Shown in pieces: positions 1-7,222 of a stretch of DNA of 14,704 nucleotides. The stretch is from Oscillospiraceae bacterium. GTDB taxonomy: Bacteria > Bacillota > Clostridia > Oscillospirales > Oscillospiraceae. The translations under genes were made by a program, and so were the position numbers. Position 1 is the first letter of the stretch, and the number at the start of each line of letters is the position of its first letter. The notes beneath the pieces were generated by a model that ran no database searches, was not told the origin of the DNA, and saw only the letters and a list, made by a program, of their open reading frames with translations. The stretch lies in assembly GCA_017420125.1 (NCBI GenBank), contig JAFOJR010000069.1, positions 1-14,704 of the forward strand, read 5' to 3'.

Positions 1-247
1 GCTTTTCATCTAAAATGGGTTCTTCTGTTTCCTTTCCTGTGTGGGTATCATATATAATTTGGCCGATTTCCTTCAGTAATGTCGTAATCTCATTGTTCAA
101 GTCAAACATACGGAGATTCAGCTTTGCCGTATCAAACAATTCTCCGGCATATTTTCCGGCCTGGCGTGCGGTATTGCCTGCCATGCTGCCCACAGCACCT
201 GCTGTGCTGCGCACTTTTTCCAACAGTTCTTTTACACGATTATCCAT
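1..247 (-). CDS. Partial small helical protein of unknown function (N-terminal 82 residues)
   Basis: An open reading frame starts at ATG 247 on the minus strand and runs off the left edge without a stop. The start is supported by a strong AAGGAGGGG ribosome site about eight bases upstream. The visible protein begins MDNRVKELLEKVRSTAGAVG and is rich in Ala, Lys, Glu and Gly. No transmembrane segment or signal peptide is visible. It reads as amphipathic helix, with a Gly/Ala-rich part (residues about 15-35) followed by an acidic stretch with a LNNEITTLLKEIGQIIYD pattern. That pattern resembles small clostridial proteins in which such helices precede a C-terminal zinc ribbon, but this is a weak impression and the C-terminus is outside the window. 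It lies 94 bases downstream of the Mrp-type gene on the same strand and may be cotranscribed with it. I cannot assign a function. Confidence 0.75.
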   Translation of the reverse strand, partial: MDNRVKELLEKVRSTAGAVGSMAGNTARQAGKYAGELFDTAKLNLRMFDLNNEITTLLKEIGQIIYDTHTGKETEEPILDEK

Positions 248-341
248 TTTATGCCCCTCCTTGTGGTGTTCTTTTGTAGTTTGTCTTACTTTTACTATGT
301 GTTCCCATGTTTCTCAACTGCTTGCATATGCCTGCAAAGTA

Positions 342-1193
342 CTATTTCAAACGCTCCACGGCATCTGCTGTTTTTGTCAGATAGCCGCCGTGAAATGTTT
401 CAATGGTGCCAGTGTCGCAAGCCTCTGCCATTTCCGGATCAATGGGCAGTCGATCTAAAATCGGAAGATTCCAGGTCGCCGCAGTTTCTTCCAATTGGCT
501 TTCGCCAAAAACAGAGTGCATTTTCCCGCAATGGGGACATTTGTACATGCTGTAGTTTTCCACCAAACCAACCACTGGAATGTCCAGCATTTGAACCATC
601 TTCGTGGCTTTTGTAACAATCATAGATACCAGTTCCTGCGGGGATGTTACTACAACTACCCCATCCAACGGCAAAGACTGAAATACCGTTAACGGAACAT
701 CGCCCGTCCCCGGCGGCAGATCTACCAGCATATAATCTACATCGCCCCAAGTGACGCCAGTCCAAAACTGACGCACCAGATCGGCAATAATGGGACCGCG
801 CCAGATCACAGGATCTGTTTCGTTTTCAATCAATAAGTTAAGCGAGATCACAGAAATGCCCGTTTTGGTTTCCATCGGTTCCGTGCCGAACTCATTGGCA
901 CCGGCCAGACCGTGAAGGCCAAAAGCCTTGGGAATGGATGGTCCTGTAATATCCGCATCCAAAACTGCTACCTTGTGCCCGCGGCGGCGCAGTTCCACCG
1001 CCAAAGAAGCAGTTACCAAACTTTTGCCTACTCCGCCTTTCCCGCTCATTACGCCGATAACGCGGGAAACATGAGCCTTTTCATTGGGTGTAGCCAAAAA
1101 ATCATATTTGCTGGGCTCTGCATGGTTGTGCTGCTGTTCCTGGCCACACCCGGCAGAACACGTATCGCAATGATGTGTGCAAGTTTCGCTCAT
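342..1193 (-). CDS. Mrp/Nbp35 (ApbC) family iron-sulfur cluster carrier ATPase
   Basis: This is a 283-residue cytosolic P-loop NTPase of the Mrp/Nbp35/MinD superfamily, a family that binds and transfers Fe-S clusters to apoproteins. The deviant Walker A motif GKGGVGKS is at residues 51-58, preceded by VIGVMS. The switch region DADITGPSIPKAFG follows at about 80-93, and the Walker B-like stretch VDYMLVDLPPGTGD lies mid-protein. The CPHC motif near residue 218 is the paired cysteine site that bridges the cluster across the dimer. The N-terminus carries an additional Cys cluster (C5, C9, C12, C16) and several His residues, as many clostridial Mrp proteins do. The start at ATG 1193 has only a weak GAAAGG-like ribosome site about 12 bases upstream. 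A 143-base gap with a possible promoter separates it from the kinase gene upstream. A role in supplying clusters to the radical SAM enzymes nearby is inference only. Confidence 0.93.
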   Translation of the reverse strand: MSETCTHHCDTCSAGCGQEQQHNHAEPSKYDFLATPNEKAHVSRVIGVMSGKGGVGKSLVTASLAVELRRRGHKVAVLDADITGPSIPKAFGLHGLAGANEFGTEPMETKTGISVISLNLLIENETDPVIWRGPIIADLVRQFWTGVTWGDVDYMLVDLPPGTGDVPLTVFQSLPLDGVVVVTSPQELVSMIVTKATKMVQMLDIPVVGLVENYSMYKCPHCGKMHSVFGESQLEETAATWNLPILDRLPIDPEMAEACDTGTIETFHGGYLTKTADAVERLK

Positions 1194-1217
1194 ATTGTTT
1201 TCATACCTTTCTTTTTT

Positions 1218-1232
1218 ACCGCCGCTGGCGGT
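1218..1232 (-). other. Leader hairpin upstream of the Mrp-type gene
   Basis: ACCGCC (1218-1223) and GGCGGT (1227-1232) form a perfect 6-bp stem with a 3-base loop. In the minus-strand message the stem is flanked by A-runs on both sides, so it lacks the U-tract of an intrinsic terminator for the genes here. It sits 25-39 bases upstream of the Mrp start codon. On the plus strand it is followed after five bases by a T-run, but no plus-strand gene ends here. It may stabilise the leader or shape translation; the function is unknown. Confidence 0.4.
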
Positions 1233-1267
1233 ACTTCTTTTTTTCGTCCTTCTTCCTTGCTGTACTT

Positions 1268-1297
1268 TTATATTCTAGTTACCGTTTTTATTTTCAA
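1268..1297 (-). promoter_or_regulatory. Possible sigma-A-type promoter for the Mrp-type gene
   Basis: On the minus strand, TTGAAA (1297-1292) is followed after 18 bases by ATATAA (1273-1268). Shifting one base gives AATATA at 17-base spacing. The surrounding DNA is AT-rich, so a chance match is quite possible. It lies 75-104 bases upstream of the Mrp-type start and would let that gene be expressed independently of the recJ-kinase operon upstream. Confidence 0.35.
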
Positions 1298-1336
1298 ACT
1301 CCGTTTCTTTTTATTCCTGCCTGACGTCTTCCATTC

Positions 1337-2272
1337 TTACAGGGCGTATCGGCCTCCGCCAATAAACTCCCGCAGAAGAGAATTTTCCGAAACCAACGCA
1401 GAATCGATAGACACAAAGCCATTGACTGCCTTTAAAATCTGCTGGACCTTTTCTCCCTGGGGATGTTTTTCCGGCACTGTTTTCAAAAGTGGAACAACAA
1501 ATTGTTTCATTACCGATACCTCATAAGGCAAAACGGAATCCAATATCAAATTTGCTTTGTAACGAAAGGGAATCACATACTGGGCTTCTCCCCGGCGCAC
1601 ATTGACCCAATGCGAAAGGGTTGCTTCCATATCTGCGCCGCGGAACTGGTGGTCCCGCACAGCGCGGCGCACAAGACGCATCCAGGTGTGATAAAAGCAA
1701 ACCATGTTGCCGTCCCAGATATCGGACTGCACATTGATATAAAATTTAAACGCACTGGGGTGGCGGTCTGTCAACTCATCACGAAATGCGTGGATCCCCT
1801 CCACAATGACCATTTCATCCGGCCGGAGCTGCAACATCCGCCCTGTATTGTCATCTCGAGCCTTAAGTGGAAAATTAAACTTGGGAATGCAAATTTCCTC
1901 TCCTTGCTCCAATAAAGTAAAATGATGGTTCAGCAACGGCCAATCCAGACAGTCCGGCGATTCAAAGTCAAATTCTCCTGTTTTTGTGCGAGGTGCTGTT
2001 TTGGGATCCAGTGTTATGAAATAATCATCCATGGAAATCACATGAGTGGAAATTCCAATTTCTTCCAATGCTTCCCGCAGTTTCATAGCCGTCGTAGTTT
2101 TACCGGAACTGGAAGGTCCGGACAGCAAAACGATGGGAGAAACGCTCCGATTTTCCGCAATCTGCACTGCAGCTGATTGCACTCTTTCCTGAAAAAGTGC
2201 GTCACTTTCCAGTAAAAACAGTTGCGGCTCCGTCTCCGCCCGGTGGTTAATTTCGTTCCATTGACAGGCCAT
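1337..2272 (-). CDS. Uridine kinase-like nucleoside kinase (phosphoribulokinase/uridine kinase family)
   Basis: This 311-residue P-loop kinase probably phosphorylates a nucleoside such as uridine or cytidine with a nucleoside triphosphate as donor. Walker A is GPSSSGKTT at residues 52-60. It is followed by a family-typical ISMDDYF segment near residue 80, FDFESPDCLDWPLL near 105, KFNFPLKAR, and MVIVEGIHAF in the Walker B/acceptor region. Many clostridial relatives are about 550 residues, with a TGS and threonyl-tRNA-synthetase-like N-terminal half. This protein keeps only a short N-terminal stretch before the kinase domain, so the substrate is uncertain. ATG 2272 has an AAGGAGGG site five bases upstream, and only 11 bases separate it from the hemZ stop, so it is probably the last gene of the recJ-led operon. 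Phosphoribulokinase activity is unlikely in this context. Confidence 0.87.
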   Translation of the reverse strand: MACQWNEINHRAETEPQLFLLESDALFQERVQSAAVQIAENRSVSPIVLLSGPSSSGKTTTAMKLREALEEIGISTHVISMDDYFITLDPKTAPRTKTGEFDFESPDCLDWPLLNHHFTLLEQGEEICIPKFNFPLKARDDNTGRMLQLRPDEMVIVEGIHAFRDELTDRHPSAFKFYINVQSDIWDGNMVCFYHTWMRLVRRAVRDHQFRGADMEATLSHWVNVRRGEAQYVIPFRYKANLILDSVLPYEVSVMKQFVVPLLKTVPEKHPQGEKVQQILKAVNGFVSIDSALVSENSLLREFIGGGRYAL

Positions 2273-2283
2273 GACATCCCTCC

Positions 2284-3777
2284 TTATACGCGGTGGAAAT
2301 CCGCTGCACGGTGAAAGTCCAGTAATTTTCGTTTCCCCTCTTTGATTCCATCCATTCGATCCACATACTCATAAGGGTATTTGGGGTTGCAAATTCGCTG
2401 AATCAGCCCCGTCCCCGGATTCACTAATTTTGTCGTGCCGCCGGCACCCAAAGATAAAATGGTGTGCAGTTCTTCCATAATGCAAATATTATACAGGCCC
2501 TCATATCCCGGGAGGCACCATCCTACATTTTCAAAATTTCCGGCCATAAACTTCTGCCGATAAAGATAATACGGGACATACCCTGCTTCCCGCAGACGGC
2601 ACGCGGCATAGTCCAGCATTTCTCCCACATCCTGCGCAGAGGGGATTTCCCGCCCTTCCAGAGCCAGTCGGGATCCTTTTTTCAGCGCCAGTGTATGCAC
2701 TGTAATGTTTTCCGGCTTCATCTCCAAAACGGCATCGATGGAATAGGCAAACCCTTCCGGATGATCCTCCGGCAAACCGGCGATCAAATCCATATTCACA
2801 TCGCGAAATCCCGCCTTCCGCGCCAATTGCAGCACTTTTGGCACATCTGATGCCTTGTGACGCCGTCCAATGGCCTCCAGGACTTCGTCCCGCATGGTTT
2901 GTGGATTGATACTCACACGAGTTGCTCCGCCATCTAAAATAGCAGACAGTTTTTCCGCCGTGATGGTATCCGGTCGTCCGGCTTCCACAGTATATTCCGT
3001 ACAGTGGGACAAATCAAACGCCTTCGAAATTGTTTCCATTAAGCGGGCCAATTGCTCCGCCGAAAGGGTAGTTGGTGTACCCCCGCCAATATAGATGCTG
3101 CGTATCTGCAGTGCTGCTTCTTTTACCAACCGGCCTGCGTCCCAAATTTCTTCCTGCAGCGATTGGAGATACGGCTCCACCAGTTTCATGGATTTTTCCA
3201 CCGAATGACTGACAAAGGAACAATAGGCACATCGGGTAGGGCAAAACGGGATCCCCACATAAAGAGAGATTTCATCTGGCTGTAAAGAGCGCTTTGCCGC
3301 AAGTCCCGCCTTTGCGACGTCAATACATAATTTGCGGCGCGCTGACTGAACAGAATAAACATCCCGCAGCATTCGATCCGCCTGGGCCTCTGTCCCCCCT
3401 TGCTCCAGTACCCGGCTCACCAGCTTGGCAGGCCGTATGCCTGTCAGTGCACCCCAGGGAGGCGTTTCTCCAGTACAGTCGCAAGCGGCTTTAAAAAAGG
3501 ACAGTTTGATGATTTTCTGCAAAATCCGGTCGGTTTGCAGTTTCCCGGTCAGTGTCGCCGTTTTTGCCCGTGCAAAGCGGCGGTAAGTCTTCCCGTTCCG
3601 CCGCAATGTCGTATGTGCTGTAGTCCACACCGCGCCCCGCGATATCGTACTGCGAAGGAAATCTTCTTCTCCTTGGGGCTGCAGATCTGGATATTCCGGC
3701 CGCTCTTCCGGAAATAAAACCAGCAGCATTTGCTCCACTGCATAGCGATAATTGTGTTGCTCTAAATATAATTTCAT
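2284..3777 (-). CDS. hemZ: HemZ-type radical SAM oxygen-independent coproporphyrinogen dehydrogenase family protein
   Basis: This 497-residue radical SAM protein is related to HemN-like coproporphyrinogen III dehydrogenases. The [4Fe-4S] motif is C179-x3-C183-x2-C186 within YVGIPFCPTRCAYCSF. The SAM-binding glycine motif IGGGTPTTL follows near residue 230, and later come EAGRPDT and INPQTMRDEVLEAIGRRH, as in HemN-like enzymes. The roughly 170-residue N-terminal region starting MKLYLEQHNYRYAVEQ, with the ALTGIRPAKL segment near 110, is diagnostic of HemZ over HemN or HemW. The catalytic role of HemZ in heme-poor Clostridia is not settled, and no other heme genes are in the window. The start at ATG 3777 matches family N-termini, but no Shine-Dalgarno sequence lies at normal spacing: the nearest GGGAG is in the loop of a hairpin about 25-30 bases upstream. 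It follows the MBL-fold gene by 56 bases. Confidence 0.92.
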   Translation of the reverse strand: MKLYLEQHNYRYAVEQMLLVLFPEERPEYPDLQPQGEEDFLRSTISRGAVWTTAHTTLRRNGKTYRRFARAKTATLTGKLQTDRILQKIIKLSFFKAACDCTGETPPWGALTGIRPAKLVSRVLEQGGTEAQADRMLRDVYSVQSARRKLCIDVAKAGLAAKRSLQPDEISLYVGIPFCPTRCAYCSFVSHSVEKSMKLVEPYLQSLQEEIWDAGRLVKEAALQIRSIYIGGGTPTTLSAEQLARLMETISKAFDLSHCTEYTVEAGRPDTITAEKLSAILDGGATRVSINPQTMRDEVLEAIGRRHKASDVPKVLQLARKAGFRDVNMDLIAGLPEDHPEGFAYSIDAVLEMKPENITVHTLALKKGSRLALEGREIPSAQDVGEMLDYAACRLREAGYVPYYLYRQKFMAGNFENVGWCLPGYEGLYNICIMEELHTILSLGAGGTTKLVNPGTGLIQRICNPKYPYEYVDRMDGIKEGKRKLLDFHRAADFHRV

Positions 3778-3789
3778 AAATGCGATTTT

Positions 3790-3818
3790 GCAGACAGTGG
3801 TTTTTACTCCCTGTCTGC
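3790..3818 (-). promoter_or_regulatory. Leader hairpin upstream of hemZ carrying the only SD-like sequence in its loop
   Basis: In the minus-strand message, GCAGACAG (3818-3811) and CTGTCTGC (3797-3790) form a perfect 8-bp stem around a 13-base loop containing GGGAG. The hairpin ends 12 bases before the hemZ ATG. No U-tract follows on either strand, so it is not an intrinsic terminator. It could tune ribosome access to hemZ within the operon or protect an mRNA processing site. The structure is seen in the sequence; the function is inference. Confidence 0.45.
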
Positions 3819-3833
3819 GTGCCTTTCTTCCCT

Positions 3834-4445
3834 CTATTTTACTGCTTCCCGCATATAAAGGTTCCGCATCCGTTCTCTGGATAGAGTAGTGGGTGCCTCA
3901 TGACCGGGATATACCTGATAGTCTCCTTCCAGATCATGCAGCCGTTTCAGCGACTGCATCATTTTGGAATAACTGCCGCCATAAAAATCTGTGCGGCCGC
4001 AAGAATCCCGGAACAGAGTGTCTCCTGTGAACAGCGCATCTCCTACTTTTAAAGTTACAGAGCCTTTGGAGTGCCCGGGCGTATGCATTACTTCAATGGT
4101 CAGGTCGCCCAGCGCAAACCGATCCCCCTCGCCGTACATCTTCATCTGCGGGGTTGATTCAAATTGCAAACCATTGCCACGGCTCCCTGACATTGCCACC
4201 TCATCGGAATGAATATACACAGGGACCTTACACTTCTGCAAAATTCCATCCACGCCTGTGGTGTGGTCATAATGTCCGTGGGTCAGCATAATAAACTGAA
4301 TGTCCAGCCCCAGAGACTGAACTTCTTTCCAAATCCGTCTGGACTCGTCACCTGGGTCGATAATTGCTCCCAACTTTGTTTTTTCGTCCCCAATCAGATA
4401 ACAATTGGTCTGGATGGGTCCCACCTGCAATCGCTTTACTATCAT
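3834..4445 (-). CDS. Metallo-beta-lactamase-fold hydrolase (glyoxalase II-like)
   Basis: This cytosolic protein of 203 residues belongs to the small MBL-fold family related to hydroxyacylglutathione hydrolase. The metal-binding motif THGHYDH is at residues 55-61, and HTPGHSKGSV, LFTGDTLFRDSCGRTD and VYPGHEAPTT supply the remaining ligands. The N-terminus MIVKRLQVGPIQTNCYLI is typical. An ATG two codons further upstream (4451) is possible, but the GAAGGG ribosome site sits almost against it and is seven bases from ATG 4445, so 4445 is preferred. It lies between dtd and hemZ, a common clostridial arrangement. The physiological substrate of this subfamily is not known, and a thioester such as S-lactoylglutathione is only a family-based guess, since many Clostridia lack glutathione. 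Confidence 0.9.
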   Translation of the reverse strand: MIVKRLQVGPIQTNCYLIGDEKTKLGAIIDPGDESRRIWKEVQSLGLDIQFIMLTHGHYDHTTGVDGILQKCKVPVYIHSDEVAMSGSRGNGLQFESTPQMKMYGEGDRFALGDLTIEVMHTPGHSKGSVTLKVGDALFTGDTLFRDSCGRTDFYGGSYSKMMQSLKRLHDLEGDYQVYPGHEAPTTLSRERMRNLYMREAVK

Positions 4446-4485
4446 ATGCATTCCCTTCTGTTCCCATAATTTCTATCTGTGCCAT

Positions 4486-4932
4486 CTACAATGCATCCGT
4501 ATCCAAAATCAGTGTCACCGGCCCGTCGTTCACGGACTCCACCTGCATATGCGCGCCGAATTGACCGGTTTCCACCGAAAAGCCTGCCTCTCGACAACGT
4601 GCTACAAATGCCTCATACAGCGGGATGGCTGTCTCCGGTCGGGCGGCAGACAAAAATTCCGGCCGACGGCCTTTTTTGCAGTTCCCATACAGAGTAAACT
4701 GCGAGACAACTAAAATTTTGCCGTTCACGTCCTGGAGGGAACGATTAAATTTCCCTGATTCATCTTCAAAAATCCGCAAACTGACGATCTTATCCGCCAG
4801 CCGGTTCCCTTCGCGCTCTGTATCCTCGTGGGTGATACCCAAAAGAATTAAAAATCCAGTGTCAATCTGGCCCACGGTTTCCCCTTCAATTTGGACTGAT
4901 GCATGGGAAACCCGCGTTACCACTGCACGCAT
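4486..4932 (-). CDS. dtd: D-aminoacyl-tRNA deacylase
   Basis: This 148-residue cytosolic enzyme hydrolyses D-aminoacyl-tRNA, and also Gly-tRNA(Ala), to protect translation from mischarged tRNA. It has the full family length (about 145-150). The two signature motifs are intact: SQFTLYG at residues 77-83 and NDGPVT at 135-140, the latter holding the Gly-cisPro pair that gives chiral proofreading. The N-terminus MRAVVTRVSHASVQI is standard. ATG 4932 is preceded by GGAGG nine bases upstream, and this site overlaps the TAG stop of rel (TAGGAGG), so translation of the two genes is probably coupled. The downstream neighbour is the MBL-fold hydrolase. Confidence 0.97.
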   Translation of the reverse strand: MRAVVTRVSHASVQIEGETVGQIDTGFLILLGITHEDTEREGNRLADKIVSLRIFEDESGKFNRSLQDVNGKILVVSQFTLYGNCKKGRRPEFLSAARPETAIPLYEAFVARCREAGFSVETGQFGAHMQVESVNDGPVTLILDTDAL

Positions 4933-4945
4933 ATTTCATTTCCTC

Positions 4946-7153
4946 CTATCCTGTCATGCGCTTAACAGAAAATACACCTGAAATCTGGTGCAGTTTTGTC
5001 ATCACACCTTTTAACTGTTCCAAGTCCTTTACTTCAATCATTACATTGACAATTGCCTGGCTCTTCCCAATACTGCGGGCAGACAAAGAACCGACTCGGA
5101 TCTTCGCCACAGCCAATACACTGGCAATATCCATTACCAAACCGTCCCGGTCTTTTGAAGCGACCTCCAGTGCCGTACGATATGTCATCTTGTCGCCTTC
5201 CACCCAGGAAACACGCACCCAACGGCCCAGCTCCTCCGGTTTGCGCCGTTCCAATGCGGCGTTGGGACAATCTGTCCGATGAATGGATACGCCGTACCCT
5301 TTTGTGATAAAGCCCACTACCGGATCGCCCCGCACGGGGGTGCAGCACCGGGAAAACTTCACCAAGCAGTTTTCCATCCCTTCCACTGCAATTCCCGTTT
5401 CCGAATGAAGCTGCCTCGGCGGCTGATTTTGCTGCTGTGCGGCATTATTTTGCGCCATGCGTTCTGCTGCAATCTTTTCCGTTCGCATCCGATTGATGCG
5501 GATCAACTCATCCCGAATGCGGTTCACGGCTTTCAACGCTGTTAATCCGCCGTAGCCAATGGCAGCATACATTTCTTCCAAAGAACCAAAGGACACCTTT
5601 TTCAAAATCTGCGGCAGAACTGTTTCCTCTGTAATAGCCGACATGGAAATGCCTGCATGTCTCAACTCACTTTCAAAACTGCTTTTGCCATGGACAATGT
5701 TTTCCTCACGTCGTTCCTTTTTTAACCATTGCCGGATCTTATTTCTTGCTTCGTTACTCTTTGCAATTTTCATCCAGTCCCGACTCGGCCCATGAGCCGA
5801 TTTAGAGGTCACAATTTCTACAATATCGCCGTTTTGCAGCGGCATATCAAAGGGAACGATTCTGTTATTGACCTTGGCTGCTGTCATATGATTTCCTACA
5901 GCAGAATGAATATTATATGCAAAGTCAATGGGTGTTGCTCCAGCCGGAAGATTGATCACATCTCCTTGGGGAGTGAACACAAATACTTCGTCGGCAAACA
6001 TGTCAACCTTCAGCGTGCGAACAAACTCCTCTGCATCCGTGTCCTGTTGGCTTTCCAGCAGTTTGCGCACCCATTCAAAATTTTCTTCCGTCCCCAGCTT
6101 GCCGTCCAGACCTCGTTTGTATTTCCAATGTGCGGCAATTCCGTATTCCGCCGTATGATGCATATCCCAGGTTCGGATCTGCACCTCAAACGGGATCCCT
6201 TCCCGCCCAATCACGGTAGTATGCAGCGATTGATACATATTGGGCTTTGGTGTGCCGATATAGTCTTTAAACCGACCCAACACAGGTTTAAACAAATCGT
6301 GAATACATCCCAGCACATTGTAGCATTCGGAGATATCATCCACAATCACGCGAAACGCGTATAGATCATACACCTGGTCTATTCCAATGTTCTGTTTGTG
6401 CATTTTTCGATAAATGCTGTATACATGCTTCATTCGGCCAAACACTTGGCATTTGATTTTCGCCTCACGCATCCGCGCTTCAATTTTATTTTGAATATGC
6501 TCTAAAAATTCCTCGTGAACTGTGCTGCGTTGCGCCAGACTCTTGGTAATTTCCTCGTATCCCACCGGGTCTAAATATTGCAGGGACAAATCCTCCAGTT
6601 CCCATTTCATTTTCTGCATCCCCAGCCGATGGGCAATAGGAGCGTAAATCTGCATGGTTTCCAGCGCTTTTTCCCGCTGCTTCTGCTCCCGCTGATAATT
6701 CATGGTACGCATATTGTGTAGTCGGTCGGCAATTTTGATCAAAATCACTCGGATATCTTTGGCCATGGCCATCAGCATTTTTCGCAGATTTTCCATCTGC
6801 TCTTCTTCCTTGCTGGTATACTGCACCCGGGTCAGCTTTGTGACACCTTCTACTAATTCTGCCACAGGTGTGCCGAAAAATTTTGCAATTTCCTCGTGCG
6901 TTGCCTGGGTATCTTCAATACAGTCATGAAGCAGTGCAGCAATAATCGAGTCAATATCAAGGCCCATTTCCGCTACAATTTCAGCCACTGCCAACGGATG
7001 CGTCACAAAAGGAGAGCCATCTTTGCGCCGCTGCTGTACGTGGGCATTATCTGCATAAGTAAATGCTGAAAACAGACGGTTAGCGTCAAGTGTGGGATTA
7101 TACTGCCTTGCTTTTTCTTCTAATGCGTAATATCGTTCCAATACCGGATCCAT
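4946..7153 (-). CDS. rel: Bifunctional (p)ppGpp synthetase/hydrolase (RelA/SpoT family, long Rel)
   Basis: This long RSH enzyme of 735 residues makes and degrades the stringent-response alarmones (p)ppGpp. The hydrolase HD domain is intact: H52 in THPLAVAEIV, HDCIED at residues 76-81 and ADRLHNMRT near 142-150. In the synthetase domain, RFKD at 294-297 is the RxKD form found in bifunctional enzymes rather than the ExDD form of RelA. It is followed by KPNMYQSLHT and the EVQIRT strand. A TGS domain spans about 388-450, a Cys-containing segment (FSRCCTPVRGDPVVGF) comes next, and an ACT domain occupies the last roughly 75 residues. ATG 7153 has GGGAGG eight bases upstream. A TTG codon directly before it could be read as a start but fits less well. 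It sits between recJ and dtd; the apt gene often found next to recJ and rel in Clostridia is absent. Confidence 0.97.
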   Translation of the reverse strand: MDPVLERYYALEEKARQYNPTLDANRLFSAFTYADNAHVQQRRKDGSPFVTHPLAVAEIVAEMGLDIDSIIAALLHDCIEDTQATHEEIAKFFGTPVAELVEGVTKLTRVQYTSKEEEQMENLRKMLMAMAKDIRVILIKIADRLHNMRTMNYQREQKQREKALETMQIYAPIAHRLGMQKMKWELEDLSLQYLDPVGYEEITKSLAQRSTVHEEFLEHIQNKIEARMREAKIKCQVFGRMKHVYSIYRKMHKQNIGIDQVYDLYAFRVIVDDISECYNVLGCIHDLFKPVLGRFKDYIGTPKPNMYQSLHTTVIGREGIPFEVQIRTWDMHHTAEYGIAAHWKYKRGLDGKLGTEENFEWVRKLLESQQDTDAEEFVRTLKVDMFADEVFVFTPQGDVINLPAGATPIDFAYNIHSAVGNHMTAAKVNNRIVPFDMPLQNGDIVEIVTSKSAHGPSRDWMKIAKSNEARNKIRQWLKKERREENIVHGKSSFESELRHAGISMSAITEETVLPQILKKVSFGSLEEMYAAIGYGGLTALKAVNRIRDELIRINRMRTEKIAAERMAQNNAAQQQNQPPRQLHSETGIAVEGMENCLVKFSRCCTPVRGDPVVGFITKGYGVSIHRTDCPNAALERRKPEELGRWVRVSWVEGDKMTYRTALEVASKDRDGLVMDIASVLAVAKIRVGSLSARSIGKSQAIVNVMIEVKDLEQLKGVMTKLHQISGVFSVKRMTG

Positions 7154-7222
7154 CAACAGCGCCTCCCATCTGTTTTTCTTTTGCCTTCTTTATTTATTTC
7201 ATCCTATGTCTATTTCATTCTT

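Noticed and set aside
1218..1244. Hairpin 1218-1232 as the terminator of the recJ-kinase operon
   Set aside because: On the minus strand the stem is followed by A residues, not U. The T-run is on the plus strand, where no gene ends.
912..1526. 204-codon plus-strand ORF across the Mrp-kinase junction
   Set aside because: It is antisense to two recognised genes and the gap between them, with no family signature.
3790..3818. Hairpin before hemZ as an intrinsic terminator
   Set aside because: There is no T-tract on either side, and the operon evidently continues into hemZ and the kinase gene.
5729..6364. 211-codon plus-strand ORF inside rel
   Set aside because: It lies antisense to the well-supported synthetase and TGS region of rel, has no ribosome site, and has shadow-like Cys/His/Phe-rich composition.
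7154..7156. TTG codon directly before the rel ATG as the true start
   Set aside because: The adjacent ATG at 7153 is a better codon at ideal spacing (eight bases) from GGGAGG, and the extra residue is not meaningful.
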